A stretch of DNA of 64,000 bases, from contig CBDCGS010000011.1 of assembly GCA_965216915.1 (NCBI GenBank), positions 434,001-498,000 on the forward strand, given 5' to 3'. This stretch comes from CBDCGS01 sp965216915. GTDB taxonomy: Bacteria; Pseudomonadota; Alphaproteobacteria; UBA828. Shown here in pieces: positions 49,957 to 58,671 of this stretch. Below the pieces are notes generated by a model. The model made no database searches, was not told the DNA's origin, and saw nothing but the letters and a program-made list of their open reading frames with translations. Every line of letters begins with the position of its first letter. The stretch's first letter is position 1. The position numbers and the translations under genes were made by a program.

Positions 49957-51204
49957 ATGAGCGAAGGCACGCCGCCCGGCGCGGCGCCGGCCACCAGATG
50001 GGCTATTGTCACCATTGCGGTGACAGGCGGCGTCGTGGTCGGTTTCGCGGTGGGCAAGGCGCCGCCCGCGCTCTCGGTGATTTCCGGCGATTTCAATCTC
50101 GACAAGGTCACGGCGGGCTGGCTCGCCTCGATTTTCTTCGCGTTTGGCGCGGGCTTCGGCGTCCTCACCGGGATGAGCGGAAGCCGGATCGGCGCGCGCA
50201 CCCTGCTCGGCGGCGGCCTTGCGATCGTCGGCCTCGCGAGCCTGGCGGGCGCGTGGTCGACGGGCGGTGGCATGCTGCTCGCGCTGCGTGTGATCGAAGG
50301 CGTGGGATTCGCAGCGATCTCGTCCGCGGCGCCGAAGATCATCTTCGACGCGTCGGCGGAGCGCGACCGAGACTTGGCGCTTGGCATTTGGAGCACCTAC
50401 ATGCCGGCCGGCATGGCGCTTGCCATGCTGCTCAGCGCGTTCCTCCTGGAGCCGATCGGCTGGCGCGGGATGTGGCTCGTCGCCGGCGGTGGGGCGCTGG
50501 GCTTGGCCTTTCTTTCCGTTGCGGGAACCAACCGGCGCCGGTGGCCCGACCAGCCGCGGCCCGACGCGCACGCCGGCTTCGATTGGGGCGGGGTGCGCGC
50601 GACCGCGGCGCGCGGCGCGCTCTGGCTCTACGGCGCCGGGTTTCTGCTCTTCACGGTCCAGTGGTTCGCGGTGGCGGCGTGGCTGCCGACCTTCCTCACC
50701 GAGACCCAGGGGCGCACGGCGCTCGCCGCGGCGCTCTTTTCCGCGCTGGTTGTCGCAACCAACGCCATCGGCAATCTGCTCGGCGCATGGCTCTTGCATC
50801 GACACGCCTCGCGCTGGTCATTGCTCGCCGGCGCCAATGTCACCATGGCGGTGACGGGAACGCTGCTGCTCGCGAGCGCCGTGCCCGATGCCGCCAAGAT
50901 ACCGCTTGCCATCATCTTCAGCACCGGAAGCGGTGTGCTCCCGGCGGCTGCGTTCGCCGGCGCTGCAGCGCATGCGCCGAAACCCGAGCTGGTGGCCATG
51001 GCGAGCGGCTTCCTGGTCCAGGGGGCCGCTATCGGCATGCTGCTCGGCCCGCCCTTGCTCGCGATCGTGGTCGGCGGCCTCGGCAGCTGGGAGAGCGCCT
51101 GGTGGTGCATGCTGGTCTGCCCCGCCGGCGGCCTCGCCATCGCCGCGGCGATCTTCGCGATCGAGGGGCGGCATTCCGAAAGAAGGCCGCAGCCCGAAGG
51201 CTGA
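49957..51204 (+). CDS. MFS transporter
   Basis: 415-residue major facilitator with about 12 hydrophobic helices. The loop motif GSRIGARTLLGGG after helix 2 and RVIEGVGFAAISSAAPKI-type helix 4/5 region resemble cyanate/NarK-like MFS permeases, but the substrate is not predictable. The ATG at 49957 is the first after a run of Arg-rich out-of-family residues. Probably one operon with the protoglobin-like gene. Confidence 0.87.
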   Translation: MSEGTPPGAAPATRWAIVTIAVTGGVVVGFAVGKAPPALSVISGDFNLDKVTAGWLASIFFAFGAGFGVLTGMSGSRIGARTLLGGGLAIVGLASLAGAWSTGGGMLLALRVIEGVGFAAISSAAPKIIFDASAERDRDLALGIWSTYMPAGMALAMLLSAFLLEPIGWRGMWLVAGGGALGLAFLSVAGTNRRRWPDQPRPDAHAGFDWGGVRATAARGALWLYGAGFLLFTVQWFAVAAWLPTFLTETQGRTALAAALFSALVVATNAIGNLLGAWLLHRHASRWSLLAGANVTMAVTGTLLLASAVPDAAKIPLAIIFSTGSGVLPAAAFAGAAAHAPKPELVAMASGFLVQGAAIGMLLGPPLLAIVVGGLGSWESAWWCMLVCPAGGLAIAAAIFAIEGRHSERRPQPEG

Positions 51205-52017
51205 TCAACCGGGCGGCGTCGGCGTCAGGATGCCCCCGATGCGCACGGGCGCGACGCTCTGCGCGAGCCCGGTCGCGTCGTCGGTCTCGACCAGCACCCC
51301 GCAAAGCATGGGCGCCTCGGACGCCGGGTTTGGTCGCCCGACCGAGCGCTTCTTGGTGAAACGCTGGAGCGCGACGCCCGGGTCGAGGCCGATGATCGAT
51401 TCGTAGCTGCCGCACATGCCGACATCCGACATATAGGCGGTGCCCCCCGGCAGGATGCGCTCGTCGGCGGTCGGCACGTGGGTGTGGGTGCCGACGGCGA
51501 GCGAGACGCGCCCGTCGGCGAGGTAGCCGAGCGCCTGCTTCTCGCTCGTCGCCTCACCGTGGATGTCCATCACGATCGCGTTCACCGAGTGGCCGAGCCG
51601 GTGCTGGACCAAGGTCTCCTCGACACAGGCGAAGGGATCGCCGATCGGGTCCATGAAGAGCTGGGTGAGCACCTGGAAGACGAAGGCGGTGCGGCCATCG
51701 GCCGTGCGAAAGATCGCCCCGTCGCTGCCCGGCGTGCCCTTGGGGTAGTTGCGCGCGCGAAGGAGCTTCGGGTCGGTCTCGATATAGCGGTCGGTGCCAC
51801 GCTGGTCCCATGCGTGGTTGCCAAGCGTGACGAGATCGGCGCCCACCTGGTAGAGGCCCCGGCAAATCTCGCCGGTGATGCCGAAGCCGCCGGCCGCGTT
51901 CTCGCCATTGACGATCACGAGGTCGAGTGCGAGCTCCTCGCGAAGGCCGGGCAGGTGCTCGGCCACCACGTCGCGGCCGGCACGCCCCACGACATCGCCA
52001 CAAAACAGGATGCGCAT
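51205..52017 (-). CDS. TIGR00282-type metallophosphoesterase (YmdB-like)
   Basis: 270 residues beginning MRILFCGDVVGRAGR. Metal ligands are visible in GDVVG, NGENAAGG, GNHAWDQ, DIHGEATSEK and GTHTHVPTAD. YmdB of Bacillus is a 2',3'-cAMP phosphodiesterase; the substrate here is untested. Four bases after the 5-FCL gene. Its stop abuts the MFS stop (convergent). Confidence 0.93.
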   Translation of the reverse strand: MRILFCGDVVGRAGRDVVAEHLPGLREELALDLVIVNGENAAGGFGITGEICRGLYQVGADLVTLGNHAWDQRGTDRYIETDPKLLRARNYPKGTPGSDGAIFRTADGRTAFVFQVLTQLFMDPIGDPFACVEETLVQHRLGHSVNAIVMDIHGEATSEKQALGYLADGRVSLAVGTHTHVPTADERILPGGTAYMSDVGMCGSYESIIGLDPGVALQRFTKKRSVGRPNPASEAPMLCGVLVETDDATGLAQSVAPVRIGGILTPTPPG

Positions 52018-52021
52018 GGTG

Positions 52022-52615
52022 CTAGGCCGCCTTCCCGATGGGCATCGCGCCGCGCTCGGTGACGATCCAGTCCATCGGCTGGTCGTGGTCGGTGTGCGGC
52101 ACTTGCTCGAGGCATTGCGCGCCATACGCCACGCCGATCGCGATGACCGGCCCCGCGGCGCGAAGGTCGCCGAGCGCGCGGTCGTAGTAGCCGCCGCCAT
52201 AGCCCAGCCGATAGCCGCGTGCGTCGTAGGCCAGGAGCGGGACGAGGAGATGGGTCGGGCGAACCGCGGGCGCGGTCTCGACCGGCTCCGGAATGCTGAA
52301 GGGGCCGGCCATCAGGCGCGCGCCGGGCTGCCAGGCACGAAAGACCATCGCCTTCTTGCTCACCACCACGGGAAGGCAGCATCCATAGCCCGCGCGCGCG
52401 AGGCGCCCGAGAAGCGGCATGACGTCGAACTCGTCACGCACCGGCGCATAGCCGGAGACGACCGAGCCGAGCGGAACCGGGACGGCGGCGAGGAAATGGT
52501 TGGCCGCGCGGATGCCGGCACCGGGCCCGGCCGCGCGCGCAGCCGCGACACGACGCGCCGCCGCATATTCGCGCAGCGCCTGCTTTCGAACGCTGACCTC
52601 GACCGTGCCAGACAC
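52022..52615 (-). CDS. 5-formyltetrahydrofolate cyclo-ligase
   Basis: 197 residues; converts 5-formyl-THF to methenyl-THF with ATP. Motifs: YAPVRDEFDVMPLL, VPLLAYDARGYRLGYGGGYYDRAL in part (RLGYGGGYYDR is diagnostic). GTG 52615 follows GAGAGAGAG; an upstream start at 52651 has no support. It lies directly after the 6S RNA candidate, the conserved ssrS-fau/ygfA linkage. Confidence 0.93.
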   Translation of the reverse strand: MSGTVEVSVRKQALREYAAARRVAAARAAGPGAGIRAANHFLAAVPVPLGSVVSGYAPVRDEFDVMPLLGRLARAGYGCCLPVVVSKKAMVFRAWQPGARLMAGPFSIPEPVETAPAVRPTHLLVPLLAYDARGYRLGYGGGYYDRALGDLRAAGPVIAIGVAYGAQCLEQVPHTDHDQPMDWIVTERGAMPIGKAA

Positions 52616-52639
52616 GCCGCTCTCTCTCAAAACAGGTGG

Positions 52640-52800
52640 ACGGCGCCGCAAAGACCGTCACGCCAAATACTTCCCCTAGGCCGATAGGACTAGGTGGGCG
52701 CCGTTGTACCAAGACCAGGATCCTGGCAGGGACAGCTCCCGTAGAAGCAGACATTGGCCCCGGGAAACAGACGGCGTGACGAATCGCGCAGCAACCGCCC
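52640..52800 (-). ncRNA. ssrS: 6S RNA candidate
   Basis: The 195-base gap between zapA and the cyclo-ligase gene, which in many Proteobacteria holds 6S RNA, contains no ORF. On the minus strand CGTCACGCC and GGCGTGACG pair perfectly (about 52773 and 52654), and further inside TTTCCC/GGGGAA and GGCC/GGCC continue the rod around an unpaired middle, the 6S shape that mimics open promoter DNA and binds sigma70 holoenzyme. Ends are approximate. Confidence 0.65.
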
Positions 52801-52810
52801 GACGCGCACT

Positions 52811-53164
52811 CTAGTTAGTCTCAAGTTTCGCGGCAATATCTTCGACGCGTTCGGCGAGCTTCTCGACGATGGGAGCAAAGGTACCCTCGACGTCCTGGCG
52901 CGTCCGCTCGCGCACCGTCATCTCGGCGACCTTCGCCTTCTCCTGCAAGCGATCGACCTCGTTGTAGACATCGGCGAGCTCATCGGCGACGAGCAAGCTC
53001 GCCATCACGAGCAGCCTGCTCTCGCCCACCGTGCCGACCGACTGCGCGATCTCGTTGGCGCGCTGGTCGATGTAGGCGGCGAGCCGGGTGACATGCTCCT
53101 CCTGCCCGTCATCGCACGCGATCGGATAGCTATGCCCATGAATGGTGACCGCGATCTGCCCCAT
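52811..53164 (-). CDS. zapA: Cell division protein ZapA
   Basis: 117 residues beginning with the ZapA beta strands (VTIHGHSYPIACDDGQEEHV), then RLAAYIDQRANEIA, and a C-terminal coiled coil. ZapA cross-links FtsZ filaments. Follows the DUF4164 gene by two bases. Confidence 0.94.
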   Translation of the reverse strand: MGQIAVTIHGHSYPIACDDGQEEHVTRLAAYIDQRANEIAQSVGTVGESRLLVMASLLVADELADVYNEVDRLQEKAKVAEMTVRERTRQDVEGTFAPIVEKLAERVEDIAAKLETN

Positions 53165-53166
53165 GG

Positions 53167-53478
53167 CTAACGCTCCATCAATGCCCTCAGCGTGCCGATC
53201 GCGCCGTCGAGCCGGCCGGCGACAGCCTCGTTCACCACCTGCATGGCGGCATAGTTTTCCTGCGCGTCCTTGAGCGCAGTGTTCAGGCGAGTTTGATCCG
53301 ACTTGAGATTGTCCAAATCGGTGCGCAGCGTGTTCCGTTCGCGCTCGACCGTGGCGAGCGACGCCTCGAGCGCGTCAATACGGTCCTGCAGCGACGGATC
53401 GTCGCGATTGTCGAGCGCCGTGCCGAGCCGCGCAATGGCCCGATCCAAGCGGTCGCTTGCCTCCCTGAGCCTGGACAT
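53167..53478 (-). CDS. DUF4164 coiled-coil protein
   Basis: 103 residues, nearly all one coiled coil (RLGTALDNRD, IDALEASLATVERERNTLRTDL in part). The family occurs next to zapA throughout Alphaproteobacteria, so a division role is likely but unproven. Confidence 0.88.
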   Translation of the reverse strand: MSRLREASDRLDRAIARLGTALDNRDDPSLQDRIDALEASLATVERERNTLRTDLDNLKSDQTRLNTALKDAQENYAAMQVVNEAVAGRLDGAIGTLRALMER

Positions 53479-53537
53479 ATCTGAGGCTCTTCAATCCCTT
53501 AGCAAACGGGATGTTTTCGTTTTCTCAAGAAGCCCCA

Positions 53538-53566
53538 CAATTAGACGAGCCAGCCCCCAGCGTCAA
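53538..53566 (-). promoter_or_regulatory. Candidate promoter of the DUF4164-zapA-6S run
   Basis: On the minus strand TTGACG (53566-53561), 17 bases, then TAATTG (53543-53538), about 60 bases before the DUF4164 start. Confidence 0.45.
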
Positions 53567-53709
53567 CCGATCCGCGCCGTTCTGTGAGGCGCGCACCCGT
53601 CCCGGATGCACACGCGTTCGGCCATGCGTGCGATTTCGCTTGGTCTGTGGTATCATGCGCTGTTGTGCGCGGAAAATGGTCCGCCCACGAAATCCGAGGG
53701 AGGCTTACG

Positions 53710-53760
53710 ATGGCTGTGCTTGCACCATCCGCCGCTGTTGCGAGCCTCGGCGCGATCTAG
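53710..53760 (+). CDS. Possible 16-residue leader peptide
   Basis: Within the 389-base gap 53479-53867, a very strong ribosome site GAGGGAGG (53696-53703) stands six bases before an ATG. The frame encodes 16 residues, mostly Ala, Val, Leu and Ser, and stops with TAG. A TATCAT (53651-53656) could be its -10. Either a real leader ORF or what is left of a larger displaced gene (a transketolase gene often follows DUF4164 in this class). The hairpin CCGGCC-GGATTG-GGCCGG follows at 53775-53792. Confidence 0.3.
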   Translation: MAVLAPSAAVASLGAI

Positions 53761-53774
53761 GCCGCGAACCCTGA

Positions 53775-53792
53775 CCGGCCGGATTGGGCCGG
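53775..53792 (+). terminator. Hairpin after the leader ORF
   Basis: Perfect 6-bp stem CCGGCC/GGCCGG with a 6-base loop, 15 bases after the small ORF; no U-run. Possible terminator or boundary. Confidence 0.3.
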
Positions 53793-53824
53793 GCTCTCCA
53801 CACAGTCGTTAACCACGCATGCTT

Positions 53825-53851
53825 ACCGTGCGCGCTTGTGGCGTGCGCGGT
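53825..53851 (+). promoter_or_regulatory. RNA hairpin just before the RbfA-like ribosome site
   Basis: ACCGTGCGCGC (53825-53835) pairs with GCGTGCGCGGT (53841-53851) over 11 bp, nine Watson-Crick and two G-U, with loop TTGTG. The G-U pairs work only in a plus-strand transcript. It ends four bases before the GGAGAG ribosome site (53856-53861), so it could control translation or act as a processing or termination site (TTTCT follows). Confidence 0.5.
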
Positions 53852-53867
53852 TTCTGGAGAGTTGATC

Positions 53868-54269
53868 GTGCAACGAGATTCCCGTTTGCGCGCCAGCAAG
53901 GCCTTGCGCGCATCCGATTTCGAAACAGATGACCCAAACCGAGCGTCTCGGACCAAGGCGCGCGAACGAAAGACTGGCCAGCTCTGCGCGCAGGTCCATC
54001 GAGTCCTGTCGTTCTTGTTGGACTCCGAATGCTCTTACGACTGCCTTCAAGGCATCTACGTTGAAGCCGTCGTGCCCAACCCCCATGCGGGCTGCTTGCT
54101 CGTTGTGTTGCGGCCGCGGGATGTCAAGCAACCGCTCGATCGGGTGAGCGTTCAGGATCGTCTCGCTGCGGTGAAGGGGTATTGGCGCTCGGAAATCAGC
54201 AAAGCCATCCATCGCAAGAAAACGCCGGAGCTGGTTTTTGCGATTGTGTCAGACGGAGTGTCGGCATGA
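53868..54269 (+). CDS. RbfA-like KH protein linked to RtcB
   Basis: 133 residues. A basic, Arg-rich N-terminus (about 35 residues) is followed by a domain resembling ribosome-binding factor A (type II KH): KTGQLCAQVHRVLSFLL, then VEAVVPNPHAGCLLVVLRP in the place of the RbfA VSPD strand, and KAIHRKKTPELVFAIV in the place of its RxxPxLxF end. RbfA itself helps mature the 5' end of 16S rRNA in the 30S subunit. GTG 53868 is set by GGAGAG six bases upstream. It overlaps rtcB as ATGA. GC is visibly lower than in the flanks. This is probably a second, divergent RbfA, not the housekeeping one. Confidence 0.7.
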   Translation: MQRDSRLRASKALRASDFETDDPNRASRTKARERKTGQLCAQVHRVLSFLLDSECSYDCLQGIYVEAVVPNPHAGCLLVVLRPRDVKQPLDRVSVQDRLAAVKGYWRSEISKAIHRKKTPELVFAIVSDGVSA

Positions 54270-55405
54270 CCGCCTCCCGTGAGCCGGCCACGATCCTAAG
54301 ATGGATCGCAGAACCGCCGTCGCCCGAGGTGGAGCGCGCGCTGAACCGGCTGATGCGCACCGAGGATGTAATCCACATCGCCGTGCTGCCCGATGTTCAT
54401 CTCGCCCACGAGGTGTGCGTCGGCGTTGCATTGGCAACGGAGTCGCGGCTCTTGCCAGCAGCTGTCGGCGGCGACATTGGCTGCGGAATGGCGGCCCTCC
54501 GGTTCGACAGCGATGCCGAGCCCCTGTCGGACCGGCGCTCCGTGGCCAAGTTGATGACGCGCCTCTACGAGAGGGTGCCCATCAACAAACACCCTAAGAC
54601 GCCGGTTCGAAAGAACGGGTTGGGTTCCAACGGTGCTCTGAGCCATCCTGTATTGCGAAAGAAGAGCATGCGCGACGGCGCGTTGCAGCTCGGTACGCTT
54701 GGACGCGGAAATCACTTTGTCGAGTTTCAGAGTGATCAAACCGGTTCACTCTGGCTCATGGTGCATAGCGGTTCTCGGGCCATGGGTCAGGCGATTCAGG
54801 CACATCACCTAAAGAACACTGCCCGCGCCTTGACCGGCATCGGATACCTTCATGCGGACACGCCGGAGGGCGAGGCGTACCTGAATGATGTGGATTGGGC
54901 TCTGGACTACGCCGCCGCGAACCGCTTGACCATGATCGAGAGCGTTGTCGACCTCATGCATGATCAGTTCGGCATCGCGGCCGATCCGTCGTCCTTGATC
55001 GCGTGCCACCACAATTTCGTGGCGCGTGAAGAGATCGATGGACGATCGTTTTGGGTTCACCGCAAAGGAGTGATTTCGGCGCGCTCGGATGAGCCAGGGG
55101 TCGTGCCGGGCTCCATGGGCACAGCCAGCTACCATGTGGAAGGTCGCGGCTGCGAGGCCTCGCTTTGCTCCAGCTCTCACGGTGCCGGGCGCGCCTTGAG
55201 CCGCGGCGAGGCCAGGCGGCGCATCTCCGCAAAGGCGCTTGAGAGACAAATGAAACACGTCTGGTTCGACCAGCGGCTGGCCCACCGCCTGGTCGACGAA
55301 GCACCTCAAGCCTACAAGGACATATCCGCGGTCATGCGGGCACAGGGCGAACTCACGCGCATCGTTCGCAAATTGACCCCAATTCTCTCCTTCAAGGGAT
55401 GTTGA
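54266..55405 (+). CDS. rtcB: RtcB family RNA ligase
   Basis: 379 residues, shorter than the about 408 of E. coli RtcB. RtcB joins RNA 3'-phosphate or cyclic phosphate ends to 5'-OH ends using GTP and Mn. Metal ligands are visible: Asp70 and Cys73 (GGDIGCGM), His150 (GRGNHFVE), His167 (VHSGSRAMG) and His249 (CHHNFV); the guanylylated His is 305 (SSSHGAGRALSR); the C-terminal Lys-Gly (FKGC) is kept, with one extra Cys. So it is predicted active. Start ATG overlaps the RbfA-like stop. No rtcA, rtcR, archease or prfH is nearby, so its regulation and partner differ from the E. coli system. Confidence 0.93.
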   Translation: MTASREPATILRWIAEPPSPEVERALNRLMRTEDVIHIAVLPDVHLAHEVCVGVALATESRLLPAAVGGDIGCGMAALRFDSDAEPLSDRRSVAKLMTRLYERVPINKHPKTPVRKNGLGSNGALSHPVLRKKSMRDGALQLGTLGRGNHFVEFQSDQTGSLWLMVHSGSRAMGQAIQAHHLKNTARALTGIGYLHADTPEGEAYLNDVDWALDYAAANRLTMIESVVDLMHDQFGIAADPSSLIACHHNFVAREEIDGRSFWVHRKGVISARSDEPGVVPGSMGTASYHVEGRGCEASLCSSSHGAGRALSRGEARRRISAKALERQMKHVWFDQRLAHRLVDEAPQAYKDISAVMRAQGELTRIVRKLTPILSFKGC

Positions 55406-55430
55406 GGCGCCACAGCTGGCACTGAGAGTG

Positions 55431-56063
55431 TCAACTCGGGAACGTGTCTCGCAGCTCCTGCACTTGCGCGGGCGTGAGCAAGCGTGTGTCGCAGCCGCGG
55501 AGCAGCAGGTGGAGCTTCGCCGTTTCCTCGAGTTCCTCGGCCGCATAGACGGCCGCGTCGAGACCCTTGCCGGCGACCACCGGGCCGTGGTTGGCGAGCA
55601 GCACGGCGTGGTGCTCGCGCGCCACACCGCGGATCGCCTCGGCGAGCGCACGGTCGCCCGGGCGGAAGTAGGGCACGAGCGGCAGCCTGCCGATCCGCAT
55701 CACGTAGTAGGCGGTGATCGGCGGCAGCACATCGGCCGGATCGATATCGGCGAGGCACGAGACCGCGACCGAATAGGTCGAGTGGAGATGCACGATGGCC
55801 GTGGCATCGGGCCGCTCCTCGTACATCGCGCGATGGAGGAACGCCTCCTTCGACGGCTTGTCGCCCGCGATGTGCGTGCCGTCGGCGCCGAGCTTCGCGA
55901 TCCGTGCGGGGTCGAGCCGCCCGAGGCACGAGTTGGTCGGCGTGACCAGAAAGCCATCGTCGAGGCGGACACTGATGTTGCCCGACGAGCCGCAGCCATA
56001 ACCCCGGGCGAAAAGCGATTCACCGTGTCGCGCGATGCGCTCGCGAAGCGCGCTCTCGCTCAT
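55431..56063 (-). CDS. otnC: 3-oxo-tetronate 4-phosphate decarboxylase OtnC
   Basis: 210-residue class II aldolase-type enzyme. Zinc ligands are HLHSTYSVAVS (His-x-His) and ANHGPVV; the N-terminal GYGCGSSGNISVR phosphate loop is present. Beside otnK it should decarboxylate 3-oxo-tetronate 4-phosphate to a C3 sugar phosphate. ATG 56063 overlaps the otnK stop. The dehydrogenase and isomerase of the tetronate routes are not in the window. Confidence 0.88.
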   Translation of the reverse strand: MSESALRERIARHGESLFARGYGCGSSGNISVRLDDGFLVTPTNSCLGRLDPARIAKLGADGTHIAGDKPSKEAFLHRAMYEERPDATAIVHLHSTYSVAVSCLADIDPADVLPPITAYYVMRIGRLPLVPYFRPGDRALAEAIRGVAREHHAVLLANHGPVVAGKGLDAAVYAAEELEETAKLHLLLRGCDTRLLTPAQVQELRDTFPS

Positions 56064-57346
56064 GGCTGGACGACGAACGCCTTCGTGAAGAAATCCGGGC
56101 CGCCGAAATTGCCGGACTTGAGCGCGAGATGAAGCGGCGGCTCGCCAACGCTCATCGTCCACGGCACGCCGGGGTCGATCTCATGGCCGATGCGAAGCGC
56201 CTTGATGCCGAGCGCGCCGACCACGGCGCCGGCCGTCTCGCCACCCGCGACCACCAAACGCCCGACGCCGGCCTCGACCAGCCCGGTCGCGATGCGCGCC
56301 ATGCAGCGCTCGATCATCGCACCCGCCTTCTCCGCGCCGAACGCCTTCTGGATCTGGCGCACGCGCCGCGGCGGCGCGCTGGCGTAGATCAGGACCGGCC
56401 CGTCGCCGAGGCGCTCCTTGGCCCACGCGATGGCTTGCGCCGCCACGGCCTTGCGCGCGCCGAGCGCCATCGCATCGACGTGAAATGCCGGGTGCGTCGC
56501 CCTCATCGTCTCGATTTGTCCAAGCGTCGCCTCCGAGCAGCTGCCCGCGAGCACGGCCGCCGCGCCCGTCGCCGCCGGCAGCGCGGCCGCCTCGACATCG
56601 CCCGCGAGACGGCCCGCCATGCGGAAATTCTCAGGCAGGCCGAGCGCGACGCCGGAGCCGCCGGTGATCAATGCGAGCGGGGCGCAGGCGCCGCCGATCG
56701 CTGAGAGGTCCTTGTCGGATATCGCATCGACGATCGCGTGCCGAACGCCGTCGCGCCGCAACCCGTCGAACGCGCGGCCGATCGCGCGGGCGCCGCGGCG
56801 CACCGTCGCGTGGTCGACCAGGCCGACCGCGTGCGGGGTTTGCGCGCCCAGCACCGTCACGAGGTTGGACCGGCGCATCGGCGTCAGCGGGTGGTTGCGC
56901 ATTCCCGAATCTTGAAGCAGCACGTCGCCAACGAAGAGATGCCCCTTGTAGATCGTGCGCCCGTTGGTGGGGAACGCGGGGCAGGCGATCGTGAAGTCGG
57001 CGCCGAGAGCATCGAGCAGGGCGTCCGCCACCGGCCCGATATTGCCTGCCGGCGTCGAATCGAAGGTCGAGCAATATTTGAAGAACACCTGCCGCACGCC
57101 GCGCGCACGGAGCCACGCGAGCGCCTTCAGAGACTGGCCGACCGCCTTGCGCGGCGCGATGGTGCGCGATTTGAGCGCCACGACGACGGCGTCGACGTCG
57201 GGCGCGGGCAGGTCGGCCGCCGGCACGTCGATGATCTGCATCGTGCGCATGCCGTTGGCGACGAGGGTGTTGCAAAGATCGGTCGCGCCGGTGAAGTCAT
57301 CGGCAATCGCGCCGAGCAGGGGGCCACCAGAGCGCCGCTTCGCCAT
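56060..57346 (-). CDS. otnK: 3-oxo-tetronate kinase OtnK (DUF1537)
   Basis: 428-residue four-carbon acid sugar kinase. N-terminal domain begins LLGAIADDFTGATDLCN; C-terminal ATP domain has GLVEAGVGRLVVAGGETAGAV in part (VVAGGETAGAVV). Phosphorylates 3-oxo-tetronates for the decarboxylase OtnC. Follows the acyl-CoA dehydrogenase by three bases. Confidence 0.9.
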   Translation of the reverse strand: MAKRRSGGPLLGAIADDFTGATDLCNTLVANGMRTMQIIDVPAADLPAPDVDAVVVALKSRTIAPRKAVGQSLKALAWLRARGVRQVFFKYCSTFDSTPAGNIGPVADALLDALGADFTIACPAFPTNGRTIYKGHLFVGDVLLQDSGMRNHPLTPMRRSNLVTVLGAQTPHAVGLVDHATVRRGARAIGRAFDGLRRDGVRHAIVDAISDKDLSAIGGACAPLALITGGSGVALGLPENFRMAGRLAGDVEAAALPAATGAAAVLAGSCSEATLGQIETMRATHPAFHVDAMALGARKAVAAQAIAWAKERLGDGPVLIYASAPPRRVRQIQKAFGAEKAGAMIERCMARIATGLVEAGVGRLVVAGGETAGAVVGALGIKALRIGHEIDPGVPWTMSVGEPPLHLALKSGNFGGPDFFTKAFVVQP

Positions 57347-57349
57347 GGC

Positions 57350-58564
<1,215 letters not shown>

Positions 58565-58671
58565 GACTGGCTCCGAACGGATGTGCTCGGCCCGTTCTAT
58601 CACCCGACACGGGCTCGCACCAAGCGACGCGCGCCCTTCCATCGCCCCGCGAGACACCCCACAATCGCCGC

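Noticed and set aside
54182..54265. Upstream in-frame extension of rtcB
   Set aside because: Lies inside the RbfA-like gene; the ATGA overlap at 54266 is the better start.
58565..58671. Operator in the gcdH-EamA divergent gap
   Set aside because: No convincing palindrome or promoter pair stood out.
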